Positions 47,201 to 59,458 of a DNA stretch of 64,000 nt are shown here, piece by piece (position 1 is the stretch's first letter; each line of letters starts with the position of its first letter). The notes beneath the pieces are model-generated. The model saw nothing but the letters and a program-made list of their open reading frames with translations, was not told the origin of the DNA and searched no databases. Source of the DNA: Apus apus (lineage: Eukaryota > Chordata > Aves > Apodiformes > Apodidae); NCBI RefSeq assembly GCF_020740795.1, contig NC_067282.1, forward strand, positions 152,134,858 to 152,198,857. Direction: 5' to 3'. A program made the translations under genes and the position numbers.

Positions 47201-50200
47201 GTTCGTGCTGACCGACTCCAGCCTGAGGTATTACCGAGACTCGAATGCGGAGGAGGTAAGCACAGCCAGCCTTTCTCCAGCCCTCTCTTCCTTCCCAGCC
47301 TCCGGGGAGAGGAGCACAGCCCTGGCATGACCGGCAGCACGGGAGAAGCAGCAGTTTCCTCTTCTCCAGAAGGGTGCTGGAGGTGGCGAGCTGTTCTTTG
47401 CCAAAGGGTGACAAAGAGGATGGGTGTCTGAAGGAGGCTTGGTGAAGCTGGCGGGGGGGCCTGTCAGTGGTGGGAGGTGAGGAGAAGGTCTGGACCTGTG
47501 GCTGGGCATCTCTGATGCTCTCCATCCATGCTGCCCCTTGGGCTAAAAGAGGCCACGCTGTGCTGGGGAGCTGAGACGGGCTGCTGGGGAGCTGTGGGGT
47601 GAAGGCAGAGGGGGCTTGTACTTAAGTGAGGGTGCTGGCAGGTGGTGGGGGTTAGTTTAAAGCTGGGTTTGCACTGGTGTCCTAGCGGGTGGCTGTGCTT
47701 GCAGGCTGATGACCTTGATGGAGAAATCGACCTCCGTTCCTGCACGGACGTGACGGAGTTTGCGGTGCAGCGCAACTATGGCTTCCAGATACACGTGAGT
47801 GTTCGGCACCGCATGGACACGGAGCAGCAGCCCCAAGGGACAGTGGGTGGGAATGGGTGCTCCCTCCTCGTGCCGAGGTGCTGGGATGTGAGCTGCACAA
47901 ACCTTTTGCCAGGACAATGGCCTGGCAAGGCTGGTTGGTGACACCTGGGTGGCAGTGCTCAGGGACACGAGTGCTGCCTGCCTGCAAAGGAAAGAGGAGG
48001 GAGGGGGAAGGCATGCAGGGCTTGGCTGAAGGCTGTGCTGAAGGCAGCCCAGGAACCAAGCTAAATGCCAGGAGTATTTACTCGACCTCTTGGCCAAGGC
48101 AGCTTCTGTAGAGCCGCAGGGAGGGAGTGGTGAGCACTGCAGATCTCTGTGTAGCCTGTGTGACTGTGCTCAGAGCAACAACCTGTGCCCTGGATCCAGC
48201 CCCAGTGCAATCCTGTCCTGGCTACTTGCTGTAGCAGCAGGAGCTGGCTGCCGAGGCAGCACAAAAATGGGTATTTCTGTGGATGTGCAAGGCTGGGCAC
48301 TTCACAGCCTGGGTTTCCCTGTGGCCCACTGCTGTACCCCAGTGCTGCTGCCCAGCTCCCAGGACTTGAAACAGCTGGATTGCACCAGCTCACATTTGGC
48401 CAAATGTGCTGGCAAAGTTTCTTTTGCCTTTGCCTGGAGATGGTCTCATGGAGGATGTGCAATGGGCTTCCCTGAAAAGAGTGTGTCCACTCCCACTCCT
48501 CCACCTGGCCCCAAGAGTCTTTGAGACAGCAGGTGGCCTCTCTGACACTGTCCCACTACCCACGCGAGCGGGTGCCCGGAGAGTGAGGGGAAGCTGCCTG
48601 CACCTCTGACAGGGCCTCCGTTGCCTCCCTGTTGCAGACAAAGGATGCTGTCTTCACCCTGTCAGCGATGACCTCGGGCATCCGGCGCAACTGGATCGAA
48701 GCCCTGAGGAAGAACGTGCGCCCAGTTAGCGCTCCTGATGTCACCAAGTAAGAGCTTCCCCACGCCACTTCTCCTCTTCCTCCTCTTCCTACCCCTCTCC
48801 CCTGGCAAGCAGGGAGTGGGAAGGCCCCTCTGGAAATCTGTCTGCTCCCAGATCAGCCCTGCCCTCCGCTTCTCCTGAATGTGGCCTGGATACACCAGGC
48901 AGTGGCAGGGATTGAAAGCCTGATGGTTCCCACACTTAGCACCCGCTTTTTCCCTCACCACATCAGTTTAGCCCAGTTTCTACACTAGTATGGCTGGAAC
49001 TGGGGTGAATTCTCCCTGCCTCATGGAGTAACTTGTTTCCCTGAGGGATGGGGTGCTACAGGCCCAGCTCCCCACTCAGGGTAGGGTTTTATGAGGCTGG
49101 GCTGAGTGAGGGCTGAGCCTTGGGCAGTACCTCTTCTTCACTGTCTGCCACTCTGGTTTCAGGCTCTCAGACTGCAACAAGGAGAACTCCTTCCGTAGCT
49201 GTGTCCCCCAGAAGGGCTCACTCCGAACAGAGGAGCAGCAGCGGCTGGGCTCGGGCTCTGAGGGGAATTCAAAGGGTGGTCACTGGAAGGCGGATGGGCA
49301 GCACCATGCCTTTGACTACGTGGAGCTGTCTCCCTTGCCACAGGATCCCGGGAATCAGGGGTCCCTGCAGAGGACGAAAGGGAGCCTGAAGGTCTCCGAC
49401 CGAACTCCCAAGCATGAAGAGCTGGAGCGGGATCTGGCTGTCCGTTCGGAGGAGAGACGGAAATGGTTTGAGACCCCCGATGGCAGGGTCCCAAACAGCG
49501 ATGGCCCAGGGGCAGACTTTTCCCGCAAGGTGAGGGAGCAGGACCTCCCCGCTCCCCCGCTCACAGAGGAGCAGCGGGTTTGGCTGAATGAGGAGATAGA
49601 GAAGAAGTGGCTGGAGCTGGAACGCCTGCCCTTGAAGGACTCACGGAGGGTGCCCTTGACAGCACTGCTGAACCAGAGCAAAGGGGGCCAGGGTGACACC
49701 AACGAGGCACTGAAAAAGGAGGTAAGAGCATCCCTCTTCTCTGTAACTGGGATTCTGCTGGCCCCTTCATGTCATCCCTGGCAGCAGGAGGCTCTGCAGA
49801 AGAGCAAGGCAGAGGTGCACAGAGACATTCATTCTCTCTGGCTCCATTTGCTACCCATCAAGCGCATGGAAGCTTTTGCAACCAGCTTATGTGAGGTTGG
49901 AGACCTGCTCTTGCATGCCTGGAGAGGTTAGCCAGGCCATGTTTGGTCCAGAATAAGTTAGCTGGGGGCACTGCTTGCATGGAGTTTGTTTCCTGGGTGT
50001 ACATCTGCAGCCTCTCTTCTCTGGCTGTTCCCAAGCTTGCAAGCACTACACCTGCCAGCCTTTGAAAGGCACCATGTCCTTGTCTGCCATCCCAGCTACA
50101 CGTGCAGGGCTGGTTTCCTCCAGCACAGATCCACCTGTGGAAGTTGGGTTGTCTCCTCCCCTCCTTGCTAGCACTTACCAGGCTTGGCAGGCTGCTATTC

Positions 50201-53200
50201 CTGTGGGAAGCAGACATCTCCGTTGGCTATGCATGGTCCTCCCCATCCCTAATCCCAGAGTTTGGATGCAGCACATTGTTCAGGCCATGGCACTTTTTCA
50301 CCCCTGCCTGAGCATCTCTCCCCCATCCGTGGCACAGGTCCAGTCACTGCAGGCACAGCTGGAGTCCTGCCGGGCCCAAAACGAGAGCCTTCAGGAGGCA
50401 GCGAAGTCCCAGGGAGACAGACACGTGCCCCGGGGGTACATCTCACAGGTGAGCCAGACGTGAGACCCTGGGGTCACTCCCAGCCCTAAACTGGGAAATG
50501 CTGGGATGCAGCTTATTGCCGAGCAGGAATCGCTAATGACTGGGTTGCTGTGGTGACCCCAGCTGAGCCCAGTTTCAATCAATGTGAATTATGTAAAGGC
50601 TGGTGTGTGTTGCCTGGCCTTAAATGGGACAGAGTGTAAATGGGGAGGAGGAGGAGGGTTAGGAGTGAGGTGTAGGATCTGTGCCCTGCTTTGTGTGTGG
50701 GTGCAGTGCTGGCCTGGCCTGGGAGGCTGAGCCATCCTCCAGCTCGGGAGTGGGTCAGCAGCCTTCTGCTGAGCCACCCACATGTTCCCCAGCAGTTTGC
50801 AGCTTGCCAAGTGTGGCTCTTGCTAACAGAGGCTCCCTAATCCCTAGTTAAAAGCAGTCTGTCAGGCCCTGGGGAGCTCCTGTCCGTGCCAGAGCTGCCC
50901 GAGCCCTGAAGGTCACTTTGACAGCACGGCCTGTTCATTTGCTGGGAAGGCACATGGGAAAGCCCGCAAGGAAGAGTTTGCTCACGCTTCAGCCTCTCGC
51001 TTCTCTTTGTTTATTTATTTTGCCCCCCCCCCCCCCCCGTGGCCTCATCCAAAGCAAGCGGGGTCACATCCCGTGGGAGGTTTCCTGGGGGGAGGCTGCT
51101 GTTCCACTGCACTGTGGGGATTTCAGGATGTGCCCTACATGTCGAAAGATACCGAGGAGGAAGGAAATAGGGGCTGGTGAAGCCTATTGCAGTAGGTTGG
51201 CTGTACCTAGCTCAGATAAAGAAACCCACAAGTCTTGTGGCGCCCAGCCCAGCCACTTACCAGTCGTTCTGTCTTCTTTATTTAATATTTACAGTTCACA
51301 GGCCTCTTTATGGTCAAAAAAAGGAAAAGGAACGGGGAGGAATGGCACCTTATCTCCCTAGTAGCTTAGCTCAAAAGGCAGCATCTCACATCTGAGGCCA
51401 AACTTGGTCTTTCCCCAAAGGGCTCGTTCTCTCACTCTGCCGAGGTTCACAGCCAGGCTGTGGGCAGATCACCAAATTGATCCCTCAACTTTTCATCTCC
51501 TTTGGTCACTCTGTGAAGCTTCCCAGCTTCCCTGTATCAGGAAGGAGTAGTCAGCAAGGACTTGCATTCCTGCAGCATGTTGCAGTGCCCCTTATATCCA
51601 CCCTTGCTGTGTACCAGGGGAAGGAATGGGACAGCAGGAGGCTGTCAGGGCATGCGATGGGTTCTTAGCTCTTTGCTGACATCTTAGATGCCTTGGCTTT
51701 TTGAAATAGCACTCTGGCATGATTTGGTGGCAACAAGTCCATTCTAAGGGGCTTGGGGTGGTGCTGCCAGCATCTGCAGGGAGAGTGGAAGCATAGCTCT
51801 AAGGTGGGAAGCACTTGCTTTGTTGTAACACCAGTTAACTACAGTGCTTGGTGTTGAAAGAATCAACCCCTTGGCCTCAGAGCCATCAGAAAGGAGGGCA
51901 AACTGTGTGAGGAGGATCCCTAATCGTCAGGCTTTGGGGAGTGCTCTTTGGCAGCCTCTGTCAGGCCAGAGGGCAGTGCAGGGTGTCACTTTTCAGGAGG
52001 AGAGGCTCAGTTTTCATTGGTTCTGGGGGATGCTGCTTCATTTAAAAGGCAGATACTGAGATGTGGTTCCTGCTGTTGATCTCCTCCGGCTGGCACTGCA
52101 GTCTGGTGGAGGGGTCTGGGCTTGGGTTCCAGGCACATTATTCCCAGCTCTTGGCACATGAGAAATGTCCATGTCTTGTTTCTTCAAATTTAGGAAAAAC
52201 AAGACGAACACTTCTTGCTCCTCATAGCATGCAGCGCTTGCAAAATGGCCAGGTCAAATGGTTGTGTTCTGTGATAAAAGTGCCACCTCACTTTTCCAGG
52301 GTGGTCTTTTCCTTCTGAAGTGCTCTTGCTTCTGGCCCTGGACTTGGGTAAGGTTTGTAAAGCCAAACATCAGTCCAGTCAGGTGCCTGTCATGGCCCAA
52401 GCCATGTCCGTGCCTAGGACCTTTGGGTCCCTCACCCCTCCTTTCCCCTGCATGGCAGGAGGCCTGTGAGCGCAGCCTGGCTGAGATGGAGTCATCCCAC
52501 CAGCAAGTGATGGAGGAGCTCCAGAGGCACCATCAGCGGGAGCTGGAGCGGCTGCGGCAGGAGAAGGAGCGGCTCCTGGCAGAGGAGGCTGCGGCGACTG
52601 CAGCCGGTAGGAGCAGACACCAAGCTGTGCCCTCTCTCAGGGGAGGGGAGGCCTTCCCGCCTCTCCCAAACGTCTCTTGCAAGAAACCAGTCATCTGGGA
52701 ACACCCTGCTGACCTTACTGGTGTGAGGCTGTTGCTCAGCAGCGTCTTGTAAGCAGGCAGGACTGGCAGAGGTGGCTGGGATCTCCCACGCTGCCCTGTG
52801 TTAGTCTCCTTGGCAGTGCTTGGCATATCAGGATGATCCTGGGGTGTGGAAAAGGTGGGCGATGCCCTAAGGGCAGATGGGATGGAGGGGAACCTGCAAA
52901 GACAGGTCTGGGAGCCTGCAACAGCAAGAGCTTGGCTGGTTCCCTGGCATGGTTTCGCCCCGATGTGCCAGAGCTGGGACAGCCTGATTGCCCATCTCCT
53001 GTTGTCCCCCTCCCCAGCCATTGAGGCACTGAAGAAAGCCCACCGGGAGGAGATGAATAAGGAGCTGGGCAGGTCACGAAGCTTCCAGCAGTGTGACTCC
53101 ATCTCTGATGCCCTCCAGAAGCAGCAGCAGTAAGAAACCACCTCTCCCACTCTCCTTGCCTGATGCTGCCACCCTGTACCAGTGTCACCACACCCCACCT

Positions 53201-55648
53201 GCAGCTGTAGCCCCCAGCTGTCCTCCCTGTCACCTCCCCAGCTCCCTCTCCAGGGGCAGCGGGTGCCCAGTGGTGACTGCCAGGGCTGCTCGAGCTGTAG
53301 GGCAGGTGGGTTTACCCCCTGCTTGGCTATTTTCTCTATAGCACCTGTTTTCCCTATAGCTTCTTCCCTCTGTTCTCTTTACATTTCTCCTGCATGACTT
53401 GAAGCTCCTAGAGCACCATGCTCCTGGGGGTAGGAACTGAAGCCTTGGACCACAGGGGACATTATTTTGTGCCAATGACTGTTGTGGCCTGTGGCGGGGG
53501 GGAAGGTGATACCAGTGGCCAGGGGCTGGCGAGGACTGCAGGGCAGCAATGAGCTGGTGCCTCTTTGACAGGTTGGACATCGATTCCCTGAAGCGGGAGC
53601 TGCAGGTGCTTTCTGAACAGTACTCCCAAAAGTGCCTGGAAATTGGAGAACTCACCCAGCAGGCAGAAGAGCGGGAGCAGACCTTGCTACACTGTCAGCA
53701 GGAGGGGAAGGAGCTCCTCCGGAAAAACCAGGCAAGTGAGGGGCTTTTCCTGCCAACAGAGAGCATGGAGCACATTCCTGCTTCTCACGGCACAGCCTCT
53801 CTGATGAAACTCCCTTATTTGTTCATATTTCTTCCTTTCTGAGATGTTATCATCAGAAAGGAGAAAGCAAAAGTTGGAGGCTGTGGATGGGCCTGTCCTA
53901 ACTGTGCTGTTAAATACAGCAAGTGTATTTGCTGCTGGTTGTAGGTGCCACTGTCACGTATGGGCAGGGGGTTACAAGGCGGTCTCTAAGCTGGAGCAGG
54001 GCTGGCATGAAGATGGAGAGGTCAGGACAGTGGAGAGGCTGTCTGGACTGGCTGGCTACCAGTGACATCTTTCATGTTTTCCCCCAGGAGCTGCAGACCC
54101 GCCTCTCGGATGAGATCGGGAAGCTGCGCAGCTTTATTTCGTCGCGGGGCTCTGGGGACCGCTCCGCACACAACAACGAGCGGAGCTCCTGCGAGCTGGA
54201 GGTACGGCAGTGCCCCCGGGCTGCCCCGCTGCCTCCATCCCCGCTCCCTGCCAGGGGTCTTCTCCTCACGGCAGTCAGGGCTCGGAAGGGGTGGGAGGGG
54301 GTGCCGGAATGAGCAGCAGGCCGGTGCAGGAAGGAGGTACGCAAGCTTCCCCGCCGCCACTCTCCCAACACAACCCTGCTGCTTCCTGCCCGGGCCCTCC
54401 TGGCCCTTCCTTCCTTTCCACCGCTGCGCTTGCGCCAGAGCCTGCTGGCCTGTCCGAGGTGGTGGCTCTTGAGTCACCTCTGGTTCCTCTCTCCTCTCCC
54501 TGGCCCAGGTGCTGCTGCGCGTGAAGGAGAACGAACTCCAGTACCTGAAAAAAGAGGTGCAGTGCCTCCGGGAGGAGCTGCAGATGATGCAAAAGGTTAG
54601 TGTTTTCTGGGAGCCTTTGGGAAGGCAGCAGGAGAGAGGAGGAAAGGGAGCCCCAGGGCTGCATCTCAGCAGGATTCAGCTGGGCTTGATGGGATGCTCA
54701 GGCCAAAGCCTCTTGTCACCTGTACTCCTCATCCATGCTTGCTCATCAGTCACGGCATAAGCTGGCGTAGACTTGCCTTGTACAGGGGAAACGTCACAGA
54801 TACTTTGCTGCTGGTTTCCCAAGATGTATGTACATAAAAGCACTGACAAGCCAGGAGTCCTTCTTTTCCAGGTGGGAAGCCTGGATGAAGCCTGCCCAGC
54901 ATTCCTCCTCCCCAGCCACCTTTTCTTCCCCTGGCTGTCTCCTTACTAGATGGACACACTTCTTTGGGCGCTGCTGCTGGGTCTGCTGCTCCCTCCACTG
55001 GCAGCAGCTCTTTCAGAGGGATTTTCAAAGACCCCTGCCAAAGGAGAACCTGAAAGAGGCTTTGAGATTCAGCGATGCTGTAGGAGTTTGTAACTTTCTC
55101 ACTTAAGCTTCTTGCCATATAACTGGCTGGTACCAGTCCTTTCAGTGGCCTGCATCTCTCCTGGGGTTTATTTTTCACATATGGCTGGGCCAAACACCCA
55201 CGAGCCATGGTAAAGACCAGATTGCCTCTGTAATCAGATGGTGCAGATGCCTGCTGCTGTGGGACCAATGACTCTGCCTTCCTCCCCAGCGTAGGGTTTG
55301 GGAAGTGCTGCCTCCACATTCTTCTTCTGAATACCTTCTGCATGGCCTGGATTGATATGGGCATCAAACCCGGGGCTGGCTTTCCCCTCCTCACCTGCTG
55401 GCCCTTCTTCTGCTGGGCTCGCCTTGCTGCCCCCTTCCCTAGTGTCAGCCCTAAAACCTGCTGACCCTCTCTCCCTCCCCTGGCAGGATAAGAGATTTGC
55501 CTCAGGGAAATACCAAGATGTCTATGCGGAGCTGAATCACATTAAGGTGCGCTCGGAGCGAGAGATCGAGCAGCTGAAGGAGCACCTGCGCCTGGCCATG
55601 GCAGCTCTGCAGGAGAAGGAGTCACTGTGCAACAGCGTCGGCAAGTAA
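35212..55648 (+). CDS. TRIOBP: TRIOBP, long isoform (TRIO and F-actin binding protein)
   Basis: Actin-bundling scaffold; in mammals the long forms build hair-cell stereocilia rootlets. Coding exons: 35212-35325, 36655-36788, 37156-37267, 37661-37744, 38208-38671, 39480-39612, 39965-40945, 41217-41312, 42583-42834, then the shared exons from 46800 listed under the short form. All phases close: about 1382 residues. Exon 1 ([19 protein letters not shown]) matches the human start (FEANILTQNRCQNCF). Exon 5 ends with [18 protein letters not shown] and [12 protein letters not shown], also human-like. Exon 7 (residues 348-674) is Arg/Ser/Pro-rich with regularly spaced Trp. The giant mammalian R1 repeat, which should precede EYTVLADL, is absent, explaining the length (human about 2365). 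Exons 2-4, the acceptor of exon 5 and exon 9 are less certain: they rest mainly on phase and splice sites. Confidence 0.88.
39965..40945 (+). CDS. TRIOBP: TRIOBP 981-bp exon with tryptophan-spaced repeats
   Basis: One continuous 327-codon exon, phase 0 at both ends (acceptor CCCTAG, donor CAT then GTGAGT). It begins [20 protein letters not shown]. The first two thirds are rich in SP and RS pairs. The last third carries a short repeat around Trp: [46 protein letters not shown], spaced about 13-24 residues. Human TRIOBP has scattered similar Trp motifs (RSWSSQ, ESWGQP, ENWGGP) at this place, so the exon is homologous but the repeat is more regular here. It probably contributes to the R2-type actin-binding region; that function is inferred. 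If the donor is skipped, translation adds V-S and stops at once. Confidence 0.85.
42241..42410 (-). repeat. CR1 LINE, 3' end fragment
   Basis: Minus-orientation CR1 tail within TRIOBP, starting with CATAGAATCATAGAGTGGTT and continuing through GGGACCTTAAAGATCACCTA and the rest of the reverse 3' consensus. 5'-truncated. It ends about 170 bp before the next TRIOBP exon. Confidence 0.95.
42496..42523. repeat. (AAT)n microsatellite
   Basis: Short interrupted AAT/TAA repeat with one G substitution, in the TRIOBP intron just upstream of the exon at 42583. Confidence 0.85.
42580..43107 (+). promoter_or_regulatory. Internal CpG promoter of short TRIOBP (Tara)
   Basis: A second CpG-rich block inside the gene, with CCATTGG elements near 42737 and 42776 and many GC boxes. 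It is interrupted by an AT-rich imperfect palindrome (about 42856-42961). It leads into exon 1 of the short form, whose ATG is at 43108 (CCCGCCATGA). The long-form exon 42583-42834 lies inside this same block, so promoter and coding exon appear to overlap. Confidence 0.7.
43108..55648 (+). CDS. TRIOBP: TRIOBP, short isoform (Tara / TRIOBP-1 type)
   Basis: F-actin- and TRIO-binding protein of the cytoskeleton and cell junctions. Exon 43108-43113 encodes only M-T, then shared exons 46800-46856, 47187-47255, 47705-47794, 48638-48747, 49163-49721, 50338-50448, 52459-52606, 53018-53129, 53572-53731, 54088-54201, 54509-54595, 55487-55648: 594 residues (human TRIOBP-1 593). The start [20 protein letters not shown] is the human start. 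A PH domain spans about 9-115 ([39 protein letters not shown]). A linker follows with [10 protein letters not shown], then long coiled coils (about 300-590: [53 protein letters not shown]). Human has a 13-residue insert after DEPGE that is absent here. The intron after 53731 has a GC donor. The stop TAA is followed 4 nt later by GTGAGC, suggesting a 3' UTR intron. Confidence 0.96.
51023..51038. repeat. Poly(C) tract, 16 bases
   Basis: Uninterrupted run of 16 C in a TRIOBP intron. Such tracts often vary in length and assemble or sequence poorly. Confidence 0.9.
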
Positions 55649-57175
55649 TGGTGAGCACCAGGGATGTTGTGATGTCCCCTGCGGGCACAGGTGGCTGAGA
55701 CTGGCTTTGACGGGGCATGGAAGCTGCCCGTTCCTCCTGCTCCACTCAGTGCTGAAGCTTTAGCCTTATACTCTTCCTTCTCTGTTTCTTGCATCCTCTC
55801 ATCCTGCATCCCTGACCCTCCTGGTGTCCCTGATGTTCTCCCAAGGTCACCAGCCCCTTCCTCACTGTGTTGCTCTTGATAACTTCTGCAGCCAGCACCA
55901 AGCACTGCTCAACCAGGCTGCAGGTGGGAGCCAGCCACTTGCTGGCCTTCAACCCATGGTTGGAGTGGCAGCGTGGGGGCAGCTATGTCCTACCTATGTA
56001 GGTGATGTTTCTGCATTTGCCTTTGAAGCCATTTCCTTATCACAGCACAGAAATTTTAGGTCTGCATCAAAGCAGCCCTGACTAGGCTCAGCTCTCCACA
56101 CTTGCCTGTGGCCTTCCCTGCCACAGCTGGGGAGGGAAGAAGGGTGACAGGAACAAGGGTGTCCCATTGTCCAGAGCGCTTCTGCTTCTTGCTTGGGGAT
56201 CCAAACCCTATCAGGATTGGGGTCACCCTGATCCACTAGTGCTTGCTGGTGGCCACCAAGATGGGTGGGTGTGTAGCAGGGTGCCACACAGCCATCTCCC
56301 AGGAGAGCAGAAGGGACAGTGTTGCTGCGCTCAGTGGAGTCTTTCTTAACCATTTCTGGTTTTGTCTCTCTCTAGGTCTGCTCTTCGTTTGTTTATCTGT
56401 TCTTGTTTTGTATTTGCTCCACTCCTCACTTACAGGGAGGGGGAGGTTGAATCCCATCCGTTATCGCCTTGGCGAGGAATCTCTCCCACCCCCCCAGCCT
56501 CCTCACTGCCCTCCCAAAGCTTTTTTGATGAACCCTTTTGTCTGCATACCTGAGCACATTGTTTGGACTGGCTCCTTACATGCACCTTCTTCAGGATTTT
56601 ATATGTGAAAATTATATTTTATAAAGGATTTTTTTCTCCTCGGGAAGAAGGGGAAGAGGAGGAGGAAAACTTTTGCTACATCACCAATGTTTTCTAACCT
56701 GAAAAAGAGAATCTGCTTTTCCTTCTTGCCCCAGCCCTGGTGCTCCCGACCACACAGCCACCTTCAGCACATAGTCCCTCTCTTCCAAATATCTCTGCAC
56801 CCACCCTGGGATGTACGGTGAGGACACACTTCCTCTCCCCATGGCACCTCCAGGGACCTGTGGAGAAGACATGCAAGCCATAGGAGGGAGCTGCTGGGGC
56901 AGTCTGCCATGGACATGCTTGCCTGGGACTTTTGAAAGAGGAGACCTTGGCAAGAGTCTGCATGATCAAGCTCTCTCCGTGAGTGTCCTTTGACTCCTTC
57001 AAGAACCTGAATTGGCAGGAGCCCAGAGCCATGGGTCTTCTCCTTTCTGGGGAAGAGGAGCTGTGAGGCTGCTACTGCACCTGCCAGAGCCAACTCCCCC
57101 AAAGGTGGCAGCTGCTGCTGCTCTGCTGCACCCTTCAACTTTTAACTTAATAAAATCTTCCCCTGTCGCTGAGAC
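55649..57175 (+). other. TRIOBP: TRIOBP 3' UTR with probable intron and poly(A) signal
   Basis: A donor-like GTGAGC starts 4 nt after the stop codon and a good acceptor (polypyrimidine then CTAG) ends at 56375. The final 3' UTR exon is therefore probably 56376 to about 57170. The AATAAA at 57149-57154 is the first canonical hexamer on the plus strand after the stop that fits. A stop so close to the junction would not trigger nonsense-mediated decay under the 50-nt rule. Confidence 0.6.
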
Positions 57176-59365
57176 GTATGTGTTTGTTGAGGGGAACATT
57201 TCTCTAATGCAGTGTGGCAGTGTGGGGGGATATGATTTTTCCAGGTTCCTGAGTGATTTTGGGGCACCCTGACCCATATCTTCTCTCCCTCTGGATTTGG
57301 GGAGGGAAAGCAGCAGGAGCACCCCCAGCCCCTGGATAGAGAGCAAGAGGAGACCTGCAGTGCTATTATCCAGCTGTGTGCTCTACCTTTGGGTTTCAGG
57401 GGGAAACAGTCTGCTTCACCACACTGCTCTAAAAATCCTGTGTGGATCCGCAGCCCCATGGAGGGTGAGACAAGCCTGGGCTGTGTTAGTAAATACAGAA
57501 TTGGTGGGGGCAGACAGCACTGCAAATTGCTGGCAGAGTAAATAAACAGTATGTATAGATCCCGGGGGTATCAGGGAGATCTCAAAATGCTTTATTCCTG
57601 TTTTTGGATGAAGCATATGGCTTTTTTGGTACAGTGAAGGACTTGGACGTGACTGTTCCTCGTTGAGCCCCATCCCAATGTATACATGAGCTGCTGCTCT
57701 GTAGAGAGCCTGCTGTAATTACAGAAAAGCCCTAATTGTGGGCTCACACCAAGGCTGGAGGCACTGTCTGAAAAGAGGAAGGTGAAGGGCTCAAGGAGGA
57801 CCTTGCATGGACGTGGTGGATGCACCAGCTGGGAAGCTGGAGCAGTGCAAGATGTGGGGATGGGAGTGGAGCATAATGACACAGTGACAGCTACAGTGGG
57901 GAGAGTCAGGACACCTCTGCTCAGCATGTGGTTGCCTCACCGTGACCACAGTGGCCCCTGGGGCAGAGGGGTGCAGGCGCGTGCAGACCCGCTCCTCCAT
58001 GGACACAGCTGCAGCGATTGCTTTCCCCAGGTGGGGCAACCCCCTTCCTAAGTCACAAATTCCGGTAAAACTGGGTTCCAGAATTTCATCACACGTGAGG
58101 CCCTTGGGCAACCTAGTGGGTGGTGCGAGAGGCCAGGTGCTGAGCTCAGGAGCTGGTTCCCCATCGCACTCACGCAGAGCTGGGGTTCACTCTGGCTGGG
58201 GCTCGGCCTCCTGCTTGGAAAACCTCCCATCCCTGTGCTGCCCAAGGCCCAGGGTATTCCCCCCGCCTCCCAGCAGGATATAACTTGCTTTTGAGTTAGG
58301 GGTGGTGTGAGCATTTGTCACACTGCGGTCTGGAGATGGGAAAGAAAAGAGGGAATAGAGCAGCTCAGGACAACTGCTTCCAGGCTGCAGCGAATGCACT
58401 TGCCATGGGGGATTTGGTAGGGACTAAGAAAGGAGAAAAAAAACAATCAGGGTTCAGGTCACCATCTTGCAGGCTGGCGTGTGTGTGCGTGTTTTTTAGA
58501 CAAAGCAACCACTGAAACAACGCTCTGTATGTTCAGACCTACTCCTGGGGGAGGAACCCCCCAAAAGTGGAGGACTGGGGAGCAAGCAGAAAGTGAGTGA
58601 GGGGTGAGCCCTAGACTGCAGGCATGCACGCTGCTTGGTAGGCTGCTCACCAGCCCCTTCCTCAGAAGGTTCACTATCTCATGTTTGTTTGGGTTGGTTT
58701 GCTGGGGTGGTGTTGTGTTGGTATTTTTTCCCCTTCCCAACCAGGGGCTGTTGCTCCTGATAAACATGTGGCGTAAGCAGGGGGAAAATGTGCAGGCGCC
58801 TGACATGTGGTCGAACTGCCCCTCCTTGAGGCTCTGCGGCTACAGATCAGCTGCCGGATGGGCAGGAGGGTCCTGTCACCCCGAAACGGCGCGAGGTCTA
58901 TCAGGCAGCCCCCATCTCGCCTGCAGCGGGGCGATACGGCCACCCCGCCATCGCTGCACCGCTATCTGCTGGGTGCAGGGCAGCTGGGTGGGGGGTGAGT
59001 GGCAGGGAGAGGAGACAACCCAAATGCGCGCGGGAGACGGGCATGATGGCCGGCGGAGCCCGAAAAACATCCCAAAGGAATGCCTGTACTCCCTCCCCTT
59101 GCTCACAGCGAGACTCGTCCCAGCCTCAAGCACCGGGGGAAAGCCACAGCCACGCAGCACCCTGGTTGTGTGCCAGCCAGCACCCCAGCTCCCATTGGAG
59201 CTTGTCATTGTTCTTTTAAAAAAACTTGTAAATCTTTTAAAACAGTGGTAATCAGCCCAGCAGCCAGAGGCAATGCCCCCTCACCATTTATTGGCATCGT
59301 TAAAGCCTGCTCTGCCGTTAGCAGTGGCCGGGCTGAGCGACTTACAGGGCCATTTGGATACCGTG
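57176..59365. other. No gene recognised between TRIOBP and H5
   Basis: Open frames up to 215 codons (58604-59251) have no recognisable domain and are mirrored on the other strand. GC content rises locally around 58860-59060. Nothing further supported. Confidence 0.4.
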
Positions 59366-59458
59366 TTGGTGGATGTGGTTTAGGGGAGAACTTTGTAGAG
59401 TAGGGATGATGGTTGGATGGTTTTCCAACCTGAATAGTTCTATGACTCTATGATTTTA
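59366..59458 (+). repeat. CR1 LINE, short 3' tail
   Basis: Plus-orientation CR1 end: GATGGTTGGATGGTTTTCC, CAACCTGAATAGTTCTATGA and a diverged (ATTCTATG)-type tail. Only about 90 bp are kept. It differs from the copy at 3086 and looks like another subfamily. Confidence 0.85.

Noticed and set aside
58604-59251. 215-codon plus-strand frame between TRIOBP and H5
   Set aside because: No domain, strongly overlapped by minus-strand frames, and its content changes midway from AT- to GC-rich, as expected of chance.
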